From: Aquanectria penicillioides
Lineage: Eukaryota > Ascomycota > Sordariomycetes > Hypocreales > Nectriaceae
Reading direction: 5' to 3'
Assembly (NCBI GenBank): GCA_003415625.1
Contig: PYIU01000002.1
Span: 62,001-126,000 of the forward strand
Length of the DNA stretch: 64,000 bases
Below, piece by piece: positions 45,734-57,218 of the stretch; within the stretch, counting starts at the first letter, position 1, and each line of letters starts with the position of its first letter. The notes under the pieces were generated by a model. It saw nothing but the letters and a program-made list of their open reading frames with translations, made no database searches and was not told the DNA's origin. A program made the translations under genes and the position numbers.

Positions 45734-47509
45734 ATGAAGGATCAGCTTGTTTTCGTCTCCGCCGACAGTACGACGGGACGAGTCAGACAACTGGACCGGC
45801 GGCTGATCCGCAGTCGCTGTATGCAAGGGAAGAACAAGAAGGCAGATTCGCGGCGTTCACTACAGGCCACTCGACAGGCTGCTCACTCGCCGCAGATGCA
45901 GACAAATCGCCTGTCACCAAATGGAGCGGTTGTCACAAGTATTCCGACACTAGCATCATCAAATGGCGACAGCTTGGGGAGCAGCCCGATCGGGCAGTCC
46001 CAGCCGGAGCCTGAAGAATCATCTCATCGACCACCGAAACACGACGCAACTACACTGGATCTAGAAATAGTCCAACTTATTCATCAAGATTCAGTCGCAT
46101 ATCCACGCGAGTTCCTATCCAACTGTGAGTACTCCATAGCCTATCTCCGTGTTGTCACAAAACGGCCTAATTCAATCCCCCCGGGCGCAGTCAATGCGTT
46201 TAAGCAACTAAAAGGAATCAACTCTCCCGTTTTCAATCTTCTCTATTTCGACGATATGAGAGACGACGGGCACCAGTGGCTGGTTCAAGACACTCCGTTC
46301 CGGCACGCCATGGTTCTCTTAGTCTCGGCATACAAGGAATACATCCAGCAAGAGCCTTTGAGCGCCAGTACCTGCATGCAGCATCGGGCAACTGTAGTAT
46401 TGTTGAATGCTCGCCTCTCGGGTGTGCCAGAGCTTTTTTTGATTGACACCACAATTTATATCATCAATATTCTGGCCACAATCGCGGTGTGGGCAGGCCG
46501 ACATGACGAAATCGGTGCCCACGTCCTCGCCATGAAACATATCATACACCTCCGAGGCGGCAACGACTTCCTATGTCAGCGCCCTTTCGTGAAATACCAC
46601 TTACAATGGTGGGTAGTATTTTCCTGCTAAAGTGTCAAAGTAACAGATCTAGGCTGACTAGGTACGCTCCATCCATTTAGTCTTGACCTTGCGAGCTCTA
46701 TGAGCAGCGGTGACAAGCCAATCTTTGCCGACTTTGGAAGCGGCACGCTGGGGATTGATTCTCCAAGGTTCGACGAACTCCCCTCCAGCTTCTTGCCCGA
46801 GACTATCAACAGATTGGTCGATACCAGAGTAACATCAGTCTATAATAACTTACAGGATATTGTAGCCCGAATCAACGTGCACTGGATGCGAAATGAGCTT
46901 CTAGACTTCTCTATGTTCCAGCCTTTTTACGGTTCTATCTTGCACAGACTTTTGGCTCTCAAAGACCGCGTCCAAGATGCCACGTCCGAGTGCTTTCGAC
47001 TCGGACTCCTATCGTTCTTAACTATCACTGCGTTTCGCATACCCAGCACAGCGCCCGCTAGGTCCAACAAGGCCAGGCAGTTCGCGTACCTAACAAGCAG
47101 CTACAGGGATGCATGTCGGATTGTCGAGGCAACGACGCCCCAATTGAGCGTCCTTGTGTTTTGGCTCCTCACGGTCGGCGCCATGGCAGTATTTGACCTG
47201 GAAAACGAACCTTGGCTGGTAGAGAAGTGGTACGAGGTCTCCAAAGTGCTACCAGGAGTACGTCTGGCGTGGGAGGACGCGAGAGCACATCTAGAAGGTG
47301 TGCTCTGGATCAAGGGCGCTCACGAAGACATGGGCAGGAAATCTTACACCGAGCTCATGAAGAAGATACCCGACGAGGATAAAAAAGAGGAGTATTTTGA
47401 TATTGATCAGCTACAAGTACGGTCATGCAGTTCCGCGGGTTGCCGTCGTGACACACTGAGTAACGGCTTCGTCGAAGCTGGTGAGGCTGTCCCGGCCAAG
47501 TTCTCTTAG
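45734..47509 (+). CDS. Fungal transcription-factor-domain protein without zinc cluster
   Basis: Exons 45734-46608 and 46681-47509 (72-nt intron, GTGGGT to CATTTAG) give 567 residues; the join restores YHLQCLDLASSMSSG. The start MKDQLVFVSADSTTGRVRQL and the basic stretch RRLIRSRCMQGKNKKADSRR match a family of fungal regulator-like proteins that have this N-terminus in place of a Zn2Cys6 cluster. The helical regulatory domain follows (FRHAMVLLVSAYKEYI, LAMKHIIHLRGGNDFL). Probably nuclear; DNA binding is uncertain. The reading frame runs past the expected end and overlaps the convergent gene by 87 bp, so the last 25 residues could be extension or an unrecognised intron. Confidence 0.8.
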
Positions 47510-48523
47510 CAGCTCCGCCTCAAATGCCATGTCGATCTCGGCTACTGGCTTGGCAATGTCGTTCAGCTTTGGCGGAAGGTTGCTACCTGGAACCAATTTG
47601 CCTAAGAGGTCTACCATGCGATTGAGATCAAATGTTTCCCCTAGTGCAAGAAGCCGCCGGGCATTGACATTATCCTTCGTCAGAGCAGCGAGATGTAGTA
47701 GCGCAATATCTTGCAAACTGGCGAAGTTCGTCGGGCTGATGCCACTGATAAAGCCCACAGCGCCTGGGTGGCTCTGCAACACCCCGAGAACTACCCGGTT
47801 CGAGCTCGAGATCAATTTTGGGTGCATAATCGCTCCGATGGCGAAACCTGGGACGACCGAGTTGAGAACGAAGCTAGGCTTTTCTCGTTGGACAAACTCC
47901 CAGCATGCCCTCTCCTCAGAGATCTTGCTTGCAAGGTACACAATAGGAGCCTTCTCGGGGGCATGGGGCTCGGTCCAGGCACATGTAATTACCTCGTCTG
48001 CGTCGGGACGCCAAGAGGAGCTGGTAATGGACCCGGGCTCGCTGATCGCTGGAAGCACAGCCTGGCTGGAGGTGTATACAACTCGCTTGACAGAAGGAGT
48101 TTTGGCGGCGGCGCTGAGGACATTGTTGACGAACGCCAAGCTGGGCTGGATCACCTTGTTAGGATCCGGGGAGAGTGAGGTCTCGCTTAAAACATGGACA
48201 ATGCCCACACAACCTTCCATGGCCTCATCCAGGGCGCCTGGCTCAGCCATGTTGTTGATCAACACGGTGGAGAACCTCCCAGCTCCATGCTTCTTGTCAA
48301 AGATCTCGCTGATGAGTTCGCCCTTCTCGGCATTGCGGATTGGCGCACGAACTTTATAACCCGCCTTGAGTACCTCGTCGGCGACCGCTCCACCGACAGT
48401 ACCAGTGGCTCCTGTTCTGTCGATGAGATTTGTTAGCGAATTGGTTGATCCGGGTTGCCCATATTGTGGTTGGGGAGCTTACACAAGAACGAGAGAGCCT
48501 TTCGGAATAGCAGGATCTGACAT
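47423..48523 (-). CDS. NAD(P)-dependent epimerase/aldehyde-reductase-like protein
   Basis: Extended short-chain dehydrogenase resembling fungal ketoreductases and cinnamoyl-CoA-reductase-like enzymes. Exons 48523-48483 and 48416-47423 (66-nt intron, GTAAGC to CGACAG) give 344 residues. The Rossmann motif TGATGTVGG spans residues 15-23, split from the start by the intron as is common in this family. The catalytic motif Tyr174-Leu-Ala-Ser-Lys178 lies in IVYLASKISEERA, and VVYTSSQAVL is the conserved beta-5 serine segment. Cytosolic. It converges with the regulator downstream (overlapping 3' ends) and diverges from the acyl-CoA oxidase over 1.15 kb. The substrate is unknown. Confidence 0.9.
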
Positions 48524-49423
48524 GGTTGAATTTTCAAGAAGCAGCGAGTCAATATTGGAGGATAGGGGTAAGCACTTTGCTGTTTCCAAAGGTGTAAAGT
48601 TTGTATATCTGAACAGATAATAGAATCAAATCACCAGAAACAAGGAGTTAGACTCATGTTAAATACACGTTGGATGCTCTGCTGGGGCTGTCGGCTGTCA
48701 GTGCGCACTCGTCGCTGACAGCCTGACAGGACAGGCAGAGGGGTGGATCATCGGGGTTATGCTACACTATCTCCTTTGCATCCTACGAGTTCTACGACAC
48801 ATCTCGCAAAAACCGACTTGGAGTAGTTGAACCCGTATTCTGGCTCTAGTTGTTGGAAACAAGATGAGAAAAGCATGTCTCAAAGGGGCAACAATGTGGC
48901 ATGCGTGGGACGGGGAAGTGAGCTAGGCCTAAAGTGTGTAGTATTGAGATTCGCGTTCGAGGTGTTGGACTCGGATTTAGGTGTCTTCCCCGGAGCACCT
49001 ACATGTACTTGTGACCCACTACCACATTGTTAGCCGACGTTGGCTTAGCGCGAAAGAAGGGATCGTCGTCATTCCGCTGGATCACGAGCTGGAAAAGGTT
49101 GTCCAAGTGGATAAGGAAAGGGGAGGGGTAGCATCAAACTTGACACTTTTTCTATACTTTCAAGACCATGTCCCTCCTTTGGCTTTGATACAAGGGATGC
49201 GAAATCGTCTTGTTCGGTCAAACGGGATCCTGGTAGCGAGATCTCGGTATCGAAGACCCCAGTCACCACACAACGAGTCCGAACTCGGAAAGCTAGATCA
49301 ATCTCAGACCCCGCAGCCGAATAGGGGCCTAGGCACTCTTTTACTCCAGATTAAATACCACATGAACTGGATCCAATTGAGGGCTTAAAGATGGCAGCAT
49401 TCGGGAATTGAGGATTAAACTTG
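48524..49423. other. Divergent intergenic region
   Basis: Region between the divergent epimerase and acyl-CoA oxidase genes; no supported ORF. Promoter elements listed separately lie in its right part. Confidence 0.5.
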
Positions 49424-49475
49424 CCGAGGCTCAAGCTTTAGCGGTGTCCAAGCGATGTGGATTGCGTTGCCGAGG
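49424..49475. promoter_or_regulatory. Two CCGAGG sites upstream of the acyl-CoA oxidase gene
   Basis: CCGAGG at 49424-49429 and 49470-49475, both within TTGCCGAGGC, 46 bp apart and about 200-250 bp before the start codon. The reverse complement, CCTCGG, is the hexamer bound by the FarA/FarB (CTF1-like) fatty-acid regulators of filamentous ascomycetes, which induce peroxisomal beta-oxidation genes. The gene's identity makes this a good candidate. Confidence 0.6.
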
Positions 49476-49538
49476 CACAGCCTAGTGTCCAGCTATGACG
49501 TCCGATCTCGGGCTAGTTGGACAGCTGGTCCGCTCTGT

Positions 49539-49548
49539 CCAATAAAAG
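49539..49548 (+). promoter_or_regulatory. CCAAT/TATA-like core promoter
   Basis: CCAATAAAAG about 130 bp upstream of the acyl-CoA oxidase start codon; a plausible core promoter by position. Confidence 0.4.
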
Positions 49549-49674
49549 GTCTCAGATGGGCCGTATCTCAATGCGAACCGCCTCAATATCAACCTCCAGC
49601 CTTCCTGGCATCTCTGTTCCATCACTTTCCCATCACCAGAACCGGAGATTCATCAGCCATCAACATCCTCGCAA

Positions 49675-51774
49675 ATGCCAAAACAGAACCCCGACTGGGT
49701 CAAGGCCCTCAAGCCCTCGGGCCCCCAGGGCTCAGAGCTTCTCGAGCAAGAGAGAGCCAAATCTGATGTGAACGTGGAGCAACTGGCTACGTTCTTGTTC
49801 ACAAGTGAGACGCTGCAGAGAAACGCGAAGCTCTTGGGGATTCTTCAGTCCGAGCCCGTCTTTGACAAGTCTCAAAATTACTTCAGAGGCAGACAAGAAA
49901 GGATTGAAGCGGCGTTGGCGAGGGGGAAGAAGTTGAGGCAGCTATCGGTCCAGCACCAATGGAGCCAAGATGAGTACGAAGCCGCAAACGAACTCATCAG
50001 TGAGCCAACCCCATACGGTCTACACGCAACCATGTTCTTGAAGACTTTGGAAGAACAGGGAACGCCTCAACAGCACAAGTTGTTTCTCGAACCAGCCCAG
50101 CGTTACGAATTCATCGGCTGCTACGCCCAGACAGAGCTGGGCCATGGATCCAACGTTCGAGGTCTGGAGACAACCGCGACTTGGAATCCCGAGGACAAGA
50201 CCTTCACATTGCACTCCCCTCACCTCACAGCCTCCAAATGGTGGATTGGCTCGCTGGGCAAAGCTGCGAACCATGCTGTCGTCGTTGCGCAGCTCATTCT
50301 CGGTGGCAAATCATACGGCCCACATCCATTCGTCGTGCAGATTCGAGACTTAAAAACTCATGAACCTCTGCCGAACATTCACGTTGGAGACATTGGCCCC
50401 AAGTTTGGTTATAATACCATGGACAACGGATTCCTGCTCTTCAACCACGTCAAGATTCCTCATGTCAACATGCTGAACCGGTTCTCTGGGGTAGACCCAG
50501 CGACGGGAAAATACATCCGGCCATCAAACCCAGCACTCGTCTACGGTACATTGACCTTCGTCCGGTCCAACATCGTCCTTCAGTCTGGGTCAGTACTTGC
50601 CCGAGGCGTCACCATAGCGACCCGTTACTGTGCTGTTCGTCGCCAGTTCCAAGACCGCGACGACGCTGAGGGTAAGTTGGGCGAGAATCAAGTCCTCAAC
50701 TACACCATGGTGCAGTATCGCATTCTGCCGCTGCTAGCAGCTTCATATGCCTTGTACTTCACCGGTCGCTCTATGATCAAGCTCTACAAGGAAAATCAGA
50801 AACGAATGTCTCAAGAGCATCGTGAAAAGAACAGTAATCGAGGACCTGGTCCGGAGGAGCTTAACCCCGGCAGCGATCTCTTGGCTGACCTTCATGCCAT
50901 CTCGTGCTCCCTGAAGGCCTTCGCTTCAACTACGGCTGCCGAGGGTCTAGAGGTGTGCCGCAGGGCCTGTGGTGGCCACGGATACTCAGCCTTCTCTGGC
51001 ATTGGTAGCTGGTACGCCGATTACCTGCCCACTGTCACATGGGAGGGTGATAACTACATGCTCACTCAACAAGTCGCTCGGTATCTACTCAAGTCTGCAC
51101 GTAGTGTTCTTGCGGGCACAAGCACCGACAACAGCATCACTCGCGTCTTCAAGGAGTTTATTCGCCGACGGGATGTTGGTGCAGCTTTCGACGTCCTTGA
51201 TGACGACCAAGATCTTGTCGATGCCTTTGCTTGGCGGGTCGCGTTTTTGACATTCGAGGCCCTCAAGCACAGAGATGAAGAGAAGCAGGCCTGGAACAGC
51301 CTTTTGATCGATTTCTGGCGCCTCTCAACCGCCTACGCCCAGTACTTGGTGGTGAAGAACTTTTACGAGGCGCTTCAAGACGAGGAAACAAAGTCCTCAC
51401 TCGACCCAAGCACATTATCGGTGATCCACAAGCTGTTTCAACTGTTTGCTCTACACCATTTGACATCTCACGCTTCGGAATTCTTCACGAGCGCCGCGAC
51501 CACGGTACGCCAAATCCAGCTTACGCGCACGAAACGGACCCTGTCCCTTCTTGAAGATGTCCGACCCCACGCCGTAAGGCTGGTTGACGCATGGAAATTC
51601 CTAGACTGGCAGCTTGACAGCTCTCTGGGTCGTTACGACGGAAAGGTTTACGAGGATATGTTCCACAGGGCTTCCGAGGTGAATCCACTCAATGATGTGG
51701 TCTTTGATCCCTACCCAGATTCCCCCGTATTGTTCAGAACGAATGGACAGGGAGACTTGAAATCCAAGTTGTAG
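49675..51774 (+). CDS. Peroxisomal acyl-CoA oxidase
   Basis: First enzyme of peroxisomal fatty-acid beta-oxidation: an FAD enzyme that makes trans-2-enoyl-CoA and hydrogen peroxide. Single exon, 699 residues, the usual full length. The N-terminal acyl-CoA oxidase domain has FLFTSETLQRNAKLL and FIGCYAQTELGHGSNVRGLE (FAD region); ARGVTIATRYCAVRRQF and CGGHGYSAFSGIGSWYADYL follow. The catalytic glutamate is about residue 457 in TWEGDNYMLTQQVARYLLKS. The C-terminus KSKL ends in SKL, a textbook PTS1 peroxisome import signal. Two CCGAGG hexamers upstream suggest induction by fatty acids. The ORF is intact. Confidence 0.97.
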   Translation: MPKQNPDWVKALKPSGPQGSELLEQERAKSDVNVEQLATFLFTSETLQRNAKLLGILQSEPVFDKSQNYFRGRQERIEAALARGKKLRQLSVQHQWSQDEYEAANELISEPTPYGLHATMFLKTLEEQGTPQQHKLFLEPAQRYEFIGCYAQTELGHGSNVRGLETTATWNPEDKTFTLHSPHLTASKWWIGSLGKAANHAVVVAQLILGGKSYGPHPFVVQIRDLKTHEPLPNIHVGDIGPKFGYNTMDNGFLLFNHVKIPHVNMLNRFSGVDPATGKYIRPSNPALVYGTLTFVRSNIVLQSGSVLARGVTIATRYCAVRRQFQDRDDAEGKLGENQVLNYTMVQYRILPLLAASYALYFTGRSMIKLYKENQKRMSQEHREKNSNRGPGPEELNPGSDLLADLHAISCSLKAFASTTAAEGLEVCRRACGGHGYSAFSGIGSWYADYLPTVTWEGDNYMLTQQVARYLLKSARSVLAGTSTDNSITRVFKEFIRRRDVGAAFDVLDDDQDLVDAFAWRVAFLTFEALKHRDEEKQAWNSLLIDFWRLSTAYAQYLVVKNFYEALQDEETKSSLDPSTLSVIHKLFQLFALHHLTSHASEFFTSAATTVRQIQLTRTKRTLSLLEDVRPHAVRLVDAWKFLDWQLDSSLGRYDGKVYEDMFHRASEVNPLNDVVFDPYPDSPVLFRTNGQGDLKSKL

Positions 51775-52525
51775 GAAGGTGTACGTTCATGATTAAGTTG
51801 ATCTTCTTTTATGCATTTTAGTTAGAAAACGATCAGCGCAACGCCCTAAATAAAGACCCGACGGATAGACCAAATACAAGTGTTATATGGGTCATGACGG
51901 AGATGTAATTTAGTACAATATGAGAATTCTAACTCGTTGGTAAACTCAGTCATGGCTACCTAACAAGCGATATGGTGAAATCTACGACCTGAAAAAGGCT
52001 AACTCGAATCCACGACGATAGTCTTCCGGGTACAGATCCACCAGTCCCCTCAGTGAAGTGTAGCAAAGTGGTGTTGTTACTATTATACAACGGAAATCCT
52101 GCTGTTCATGACGTTTATAATTATGGTTTGAATTAATTTAAAATATTTCAGATTTATCTCTCGGTAACCATTTCATAGTCTATGTTTCAGGGTACATCAC
52201 TCCCTGCAGTGTCACACTTTAAGAATTGTCCTCCGCAATTGAACAACCCTCACTCATCAGTCGATCCTAGTTGTTATAGTGACCTGGATCATCCGTAGCC
52301 AAACGTTTCTAGCCCTTTAGATGACTGAATGAGAGTATGGTGGTAGTTTTAATACCCGTATGACGATTTGTATCGCCCCAACCTAGTACCACATGTCTGG
52401 CAACACTGGTTCGTGGATCGATCAGATAGCGTCTAGCTGTCGCAATTCCGGCGGGCGGTGGCAGAATTGAGGTATTAGAGGTGATTTGGTGATAAGACGT
52501 GCAAATTCCCCGATATGAAGTGACT
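51775..52525. other. Intergenic
   Basis: 751 bp between convergent genes; nothing recognised. Confidence 0.5.
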
Positions 52526-54362
52526 TCAACCAATTTCTTCTTGCGATTGTATGCCACTGGCCTGCATGTTTAGCTTATAGTTCCAAATCCCTGTAGATCC
52601 GAGGACTTCGCCATGGGCATCGAGCCCTCTCACTTCCACCCATCGGTGCCGCAGAAGGTGAATTGTTGTCTCGAATCCATCTTTGGCGACGGTTCTCCGG
52701 CGTCGCATGGTGACAGTGCCGTTTTCTCCTCCACGTCCCACGTACTACAGACCGGAGTTAGACGCATCATTGCATACTTGAGAGAAAACTCACCACAGCC
52801 CATGATCGAACCTCTGTTGCTCCATTCCAGCTAACAAAAATTTCACGGGCAGCCCAGTCGGTGCTAATGTCAGGATTGGTCGCCGGATAACCAATCCAAT
52901 TGCTCTTAAAGGCCCTGTAGCTAGAGACGGTGTTCCCGAATACATAGCCGGGATAAAACGCCCCAAACTGTATCTCCATAACACATCTGCCATCTTGCGA
53001 GTACTCGGTCACACCAGGGTTGGATCCCCAGCCGACGACTAAATTGCCGTCTTGTACGCCTTCGGCTTTGAGGTCTTGGAAACTTCCCATAGAACCGCTC
53101 TCGACACCCTGGGGATGCTCGTACTTCGCCGCCAGACTAACCGTCATATTTTCAAAATTAAGATGAAGCGTCATGCCTTTACTGCAGCCATATTCACATC
53201 CTGTCTCTCCGGGATGGTTGCTTGGGTGGTGATTATCAAAGAGGGTGATTTCAGTACCCTCGTCATTTCGGAAGCGTGCATGGTGCTGCCAGGAAAAGTC
53301 AAGGGCATCTCCACCGGATATGTCACGGAATTGGTTCTGTTTTCCATTCAATATCCAAATCGGTTCACCAGGCGTCGCCGTGTCATTCCCTGCAATCAGT
53401 GCGATGGTGTGCATGTGTCGACTCGAGATGAGGTAATTGCCGTTGCGGTCCTGTACAATGAAAGGTTAGGAAAGAACACAGTAGTGTTTAGGAGGCATGT
53501 CGAGAACCTTTTGAATGGAGTTGAGGTGAAAAAAATCATAGTTTGGCTTGTACTGCTCATACGAGTCGATGGGTGAGAACCAATCACTCGCGGCCCAAGA
53601 GAACAAGAGCTCGCCTGTTTCGACATCGATCTCCTGAAAGTAAGACTCCAGGAGGTGGCTAAAGTCTGTGCCTCCGACTGCACTAAGGTTTCTCGGAACG
53701 AGGTTGTAGGCTGTAATAAGGGCCGTCCCATCATCCGTGAGCTTACACTCGTGAAGGTCTGCGCCGACTCCGATGTCTTTGGCGGTAATTCGGTATCTTT
53801 CCTGGTACGAGTGATCGTAAAGAACGCAGGCCCCATTTCCACGGCCGCTGTCATTGACTCCCTCCCAAAAGGATAAAAACCTCTCTTGCCGGTGCCTCTG
53901 CGGACGAAAGTTCATAGAAGCACTCCGATAGGTTGTTGTATCAGCCCAGATGAGGGACAAGTCGGTTGCGTTGAGAATAAAGGGCGATGCAAAGGATTGC
54001 GGTTCTTGGGCTGTAAGAAACAGGAAGGGCAGAGAGTGACGGCTAAGCTGCTCTGTATCCCAAATGCTGATGCCAAACTCCGGAGCCACAACGTTGGAGC
54101 TGCGGAAAGTTCGATTAGGATTCTGTCCAAGGGCGCCCGAGTTGTACCGCTCCATGTCGTAAATGCCTACCGGGCCAGCCGTGGTCATATTCCCCGCCGT
54201 CACAGGTCCAGCTGTCACGGGCTCGGCCGTCATGAAGAGGGAGCTCCGCTCGCGGACTCCCATAATCGTGAGCAACGCGAGGAACGAGGCTACAATGGCC
54301 ACGACCAGAAGCACGGGAGAGGCCATGGTCGAGGAGTTGATGGTCAAGAATGATCGCGCCAA
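52526..54362 (-). CDS. Arylsulfotransferase-like (ASST) membrane-anchored protein
   Basis: Exons 54362-53508, 53450-52794 and 52744-52526 (introns of 57 and 48 nt) give 576 residues. The joins restore FFHLNSIQKDRNGNYLISSR and SWAVYVGRGGENGTV. Residues about 14-35 (SPVLLVVAIVASFLALLTIM) form a signal anchor, placing the rest outside the cytosol or in the secretory lumen. The body is a beta-propeller of the fungal arylsulfotransferase family: DLSLIWADTTTY, LHECKLTDDGTALITAYN, HTIALIAGNDTATPGEPIWI and SWQHHARFRNDEGTEITLFD, with the conserved H-H and D-N-H segments. The fungal members have no proven reaction, so the name shows fold rather than activity. Several N-x-S/T sites fit a secreted domain. 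Confidence 0.88.
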
Positions 54363-56388
54363 CAGTCTAGCCGATGGCCCGGAACACTTGTAGTGAACAT
54401 CGGGGCCTCGCTCGGAGCGTCGTCATTCATATGCCGGCACACACCCCCGTCAGGGAGGGAGGTCACTGACAAGTGGCTATTGACCTGTTTGGCAGGGATG
54501 ACGTATTCGCCGCATCTCTAACAGGTGGTCGGCCGCTTATATGGGTGGAGAGGCCGCGTCGCCCAGTTGCAACACTGTGGTAGCAGCTTCGACAGTACGC
54601 GTATCGGCGGCACCAGGGGCCCGACTGGGCGACAGAGGGCATTCCCAATTGCTCGCTCCCACGCAGCGTTTCATCTTTGAGACATCCACAACCGCGTGTC
54701 TAGGAGCGATTGTTGCTTTAGATGTGCACACAAGCAACGCCGCAAGAATGGAAAATCCTGAACAAGCCTTTTTTTGATTAGGTCAAGAGTTCGTCCCGCC
54801 GACGACCCCATCGCAGGGATTGACTAAAGGGATGGACCAGGGTCGGACCCCACAATCCACTCGAGGACCACGTGTGCTTGCGCGTTCCGCGTATGCCCTC
54901 ATCAATATGGATCAGCGGTTAGCTGACGACTTGGGCATATCAATTGGCAGTGAAGCGATCGCCTCCTTCTGGTCCATCAGCCGCCGTAATCGCGACGAGA
55001 TGAGCCTCTCGCTCCTAAAAGCGCCACGTCACAAGTGACGACCTTTTCTGGACGATTTTAGCCGCCAAATCCAAGTGACGACAGACATTACCCTGGAGAT
55101 CCGCCCAGCCGGTACTCGTCAAATCGTCACAGTAATTTTCAACTTGTTTCCCTATGGTGGACTGCTATAATAACAAGCGGGCTTGAATAGCCAGCAGCCA
55201 CTTTGATCAAGCCTTGGCCAAGAGCAGCTTGTAAACGTCCAGGGATGGGTTAGGTTAGCTTAAATATTGACATTAACCTCCACAAATACGCAAGATGGAG
55301 GAGGTAAAAAATCCAGCCGTGATTTTGGAGATATGCCAAGGGAGGCAACATACCCTGGAACCCCACTCAAATAACATTCAATCCACGGTGCAGATATTTA
55401 GATTACCCAACGAATAGGATTGATTTTACCAATAGGCTATAGAGAATAATCATCAGAGTACAATTTCAAGCACAGTCCAAAGTGTGGAGAAAGTTTACCT
55501 TTGGTTAGTAGAAGATACCCCATGCAGGAACAAAAAAGTGTGTGTGTATAACGACTCTTATCGTGTTGTTGACCCATGCGGCTTATCTGAAACTGGATGC
55601 TGTGATCTATCCCGACCAATTGCAGGTCGACAACCAGACACACTTACCCTATACCAAGATATCTAACAATCGAGAATCAGTCGGGATAGAACCCCGGCAG
55701 TTCCGACATACGCGCTTCCCGTATCGCTTGACAGCAATTCATCCTTCAAGGGACACTTCAATTCTTGATTCATCTTCATGCTCCTCATTTGGATTAACGG
55801 CATTCGACGCTGGACATTTCAACCTAGCTAGCACCAAGTGGCCATTTAGCAGCTAAATCAGCATACTTAATCTGTTACACTATCAACGACCCTCAAGATG
55901 CCTTGAAAATGCGCAGTGATGATTCGTGTATTGTCTCTAAATTAATTACTGTTGCCTAAAGGATGTCCATATAGAGCCCCGATCTAAGAAACCCTCCCCT
56001 ACCTCCGTAACATCTTTCAGACATCACGAATTCCTCCTCATTAGCTTAAATTTAGTCAGCTGTGAGCAAAGGCAGCCCAATAACTTCAAGGCCAAAATCG
56101 ATAACAATACACGTGCTGCAGTATGAACTATCCCCTCCGCTGCCGACCTGATACATAGTATCCTTCCTTGGCGTCCAAGTACTGAACAGCACGACCCACG
56201 GAGCGCTCGCTACATCCTAACCAATACCCAACTGATCCAAAATTAAACTCGTTAAAGTACTGATAAAGGTCTGAACGAGAATAAATCAGGGTCTCTGGGT
56301 TTCTTCCGGCATGCGCGGCGCGTGCGTTGGTTGAGTTGAAAATTATCTTAGGCTCAAGCTTGTTCTGTCCTGGCCAGTTCCTTCATTC
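54363..56388. other. 2-kb intergenic region
   Basis: Contains the promoter of the ASST-like gene and unsupported ORFs (for example 54820-55038). A T-arm-like GGTTCTATCCC on the minus strand near 55695 does not fold into a tRNA. No repeats seen. Confidence 0.5.
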
Positions 56389-57218
56389 TCAATACTGTCC
56401 TTCACGTTGGTCCCTTGGATCCTGCGGAAGTTCTTGGATATTTTGGTGATTCACAGAAGGGCTGTAGGTCGGTGTGGGCTTGTATTCATTCGGGGGGGCT
56501 TCATGGACGCTGCGATGCCTCTCGTCGCGCGGAGTGCCCCCAGAACGCTTCCAAAGCAGAAATCCAAGGCCACTGAGTAGCAAAACACAACCTATAGTGG
56601 CAGCGATCCCGATTCCAATAGCGCCTCCTGTTGAAAGTTCTTTAGCATCCTGTTTGATATTGACTGTAGCTGTAGAGGGTGGTGCCGTTGTTGTCGTCGC
56701 CGTCGCCGTCGCCGTCGATGTCACCGAGGATGTCATTGATGTGGCTGTCATCACCGATGATTGAGTGAGGTTGAAGTAGTGGGAGGCCGCGGACAATGTT
56801 GTGTTTCCGGTCTGGTAGAGGGCAAGATAAAAGACGCCATTGTTGTGTCCGTCCGTAAAGTTAGTAGAGTAGCCACTAAAGCTCGACGGCCAGGTGTAAG
56901 TTCTCTCAGCCGAGTCGACTGGGCTTCGTCAGCAAAATATCTATTGCTATTGGGAACAAAGTTCATACTGATGAGCGTTTTATTCCAACTAAATTCACTT
57001 ATTCCGTTTGTTCCTCGGGGGTACGTCTGCCACAATATGATATTCATATGGGTCAAGTCTGAAGTCCATCGAAACGTGAGGTCCTTTCCCTCCTCGTATG
57101 TTGGATTGTCTTCGAAATCATTTCTTAACCCGCGAGGGGGAGGCTTGACGAATTCATCCGAATGCACCCTTGTGATGAATACTGTTGTAAGGAAAGTAAA
57201 GGCCAGTATCGAGAACAT
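56389..57218 (-). CDS. Single-pass membrane protein with Thr-rich stalk
   Basis: Exons 57218-56969 and 56918-56389 join over a 49-nt intron (GTATGA, GCTGAC branch, CCCAG) into 259 residues, restoring WNKTLIIDSAERTYTWPSSF. The methionine at 57218 is chosen because MFSILAFTFLTTVFITRVHS is a clean signal peptide; an upstream methionine at 57314 adds a non-signal leader. The ectodomain has the pattern LTFRWTSDLTHMNIILWQTY and GVFYLALYQTGNTTLSA of a small beta-sandwich domain seen in many fungal surface proteins. A Thr/Ala stalk follows (TSTATATATTTTAPPST, encoded by GTC-GCC-type triplet repeats), then the TM helix GGAIGIGIAATIGCVLLLSG and on to FLLW, and a proline-rich cytosolic tail. Possibly a sensor or wall protein; function unknown. 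Confidence 0.83.

Noticed and set aside
47481..48359. 292-codon plus-strand ORF opposite the epimerase gene
   Set aside because: It is the exact antisense of a gene with clear Rossmann and YxxxK motifs; its translation has no recognisable features.
54820..55038. 72-codon plus-strand ORF upstream of the ASST-like gene
   Set aside because: No family resemblance or supporting signals; within the size expected by chance in GC-moderate DNA.
55680..55710. tRNA-like B box (GGTTCTATCCC on the minus strand)
   Set aside because: The flanking bases do not form a T stem, and no acceptor or anticodon arm could be found.
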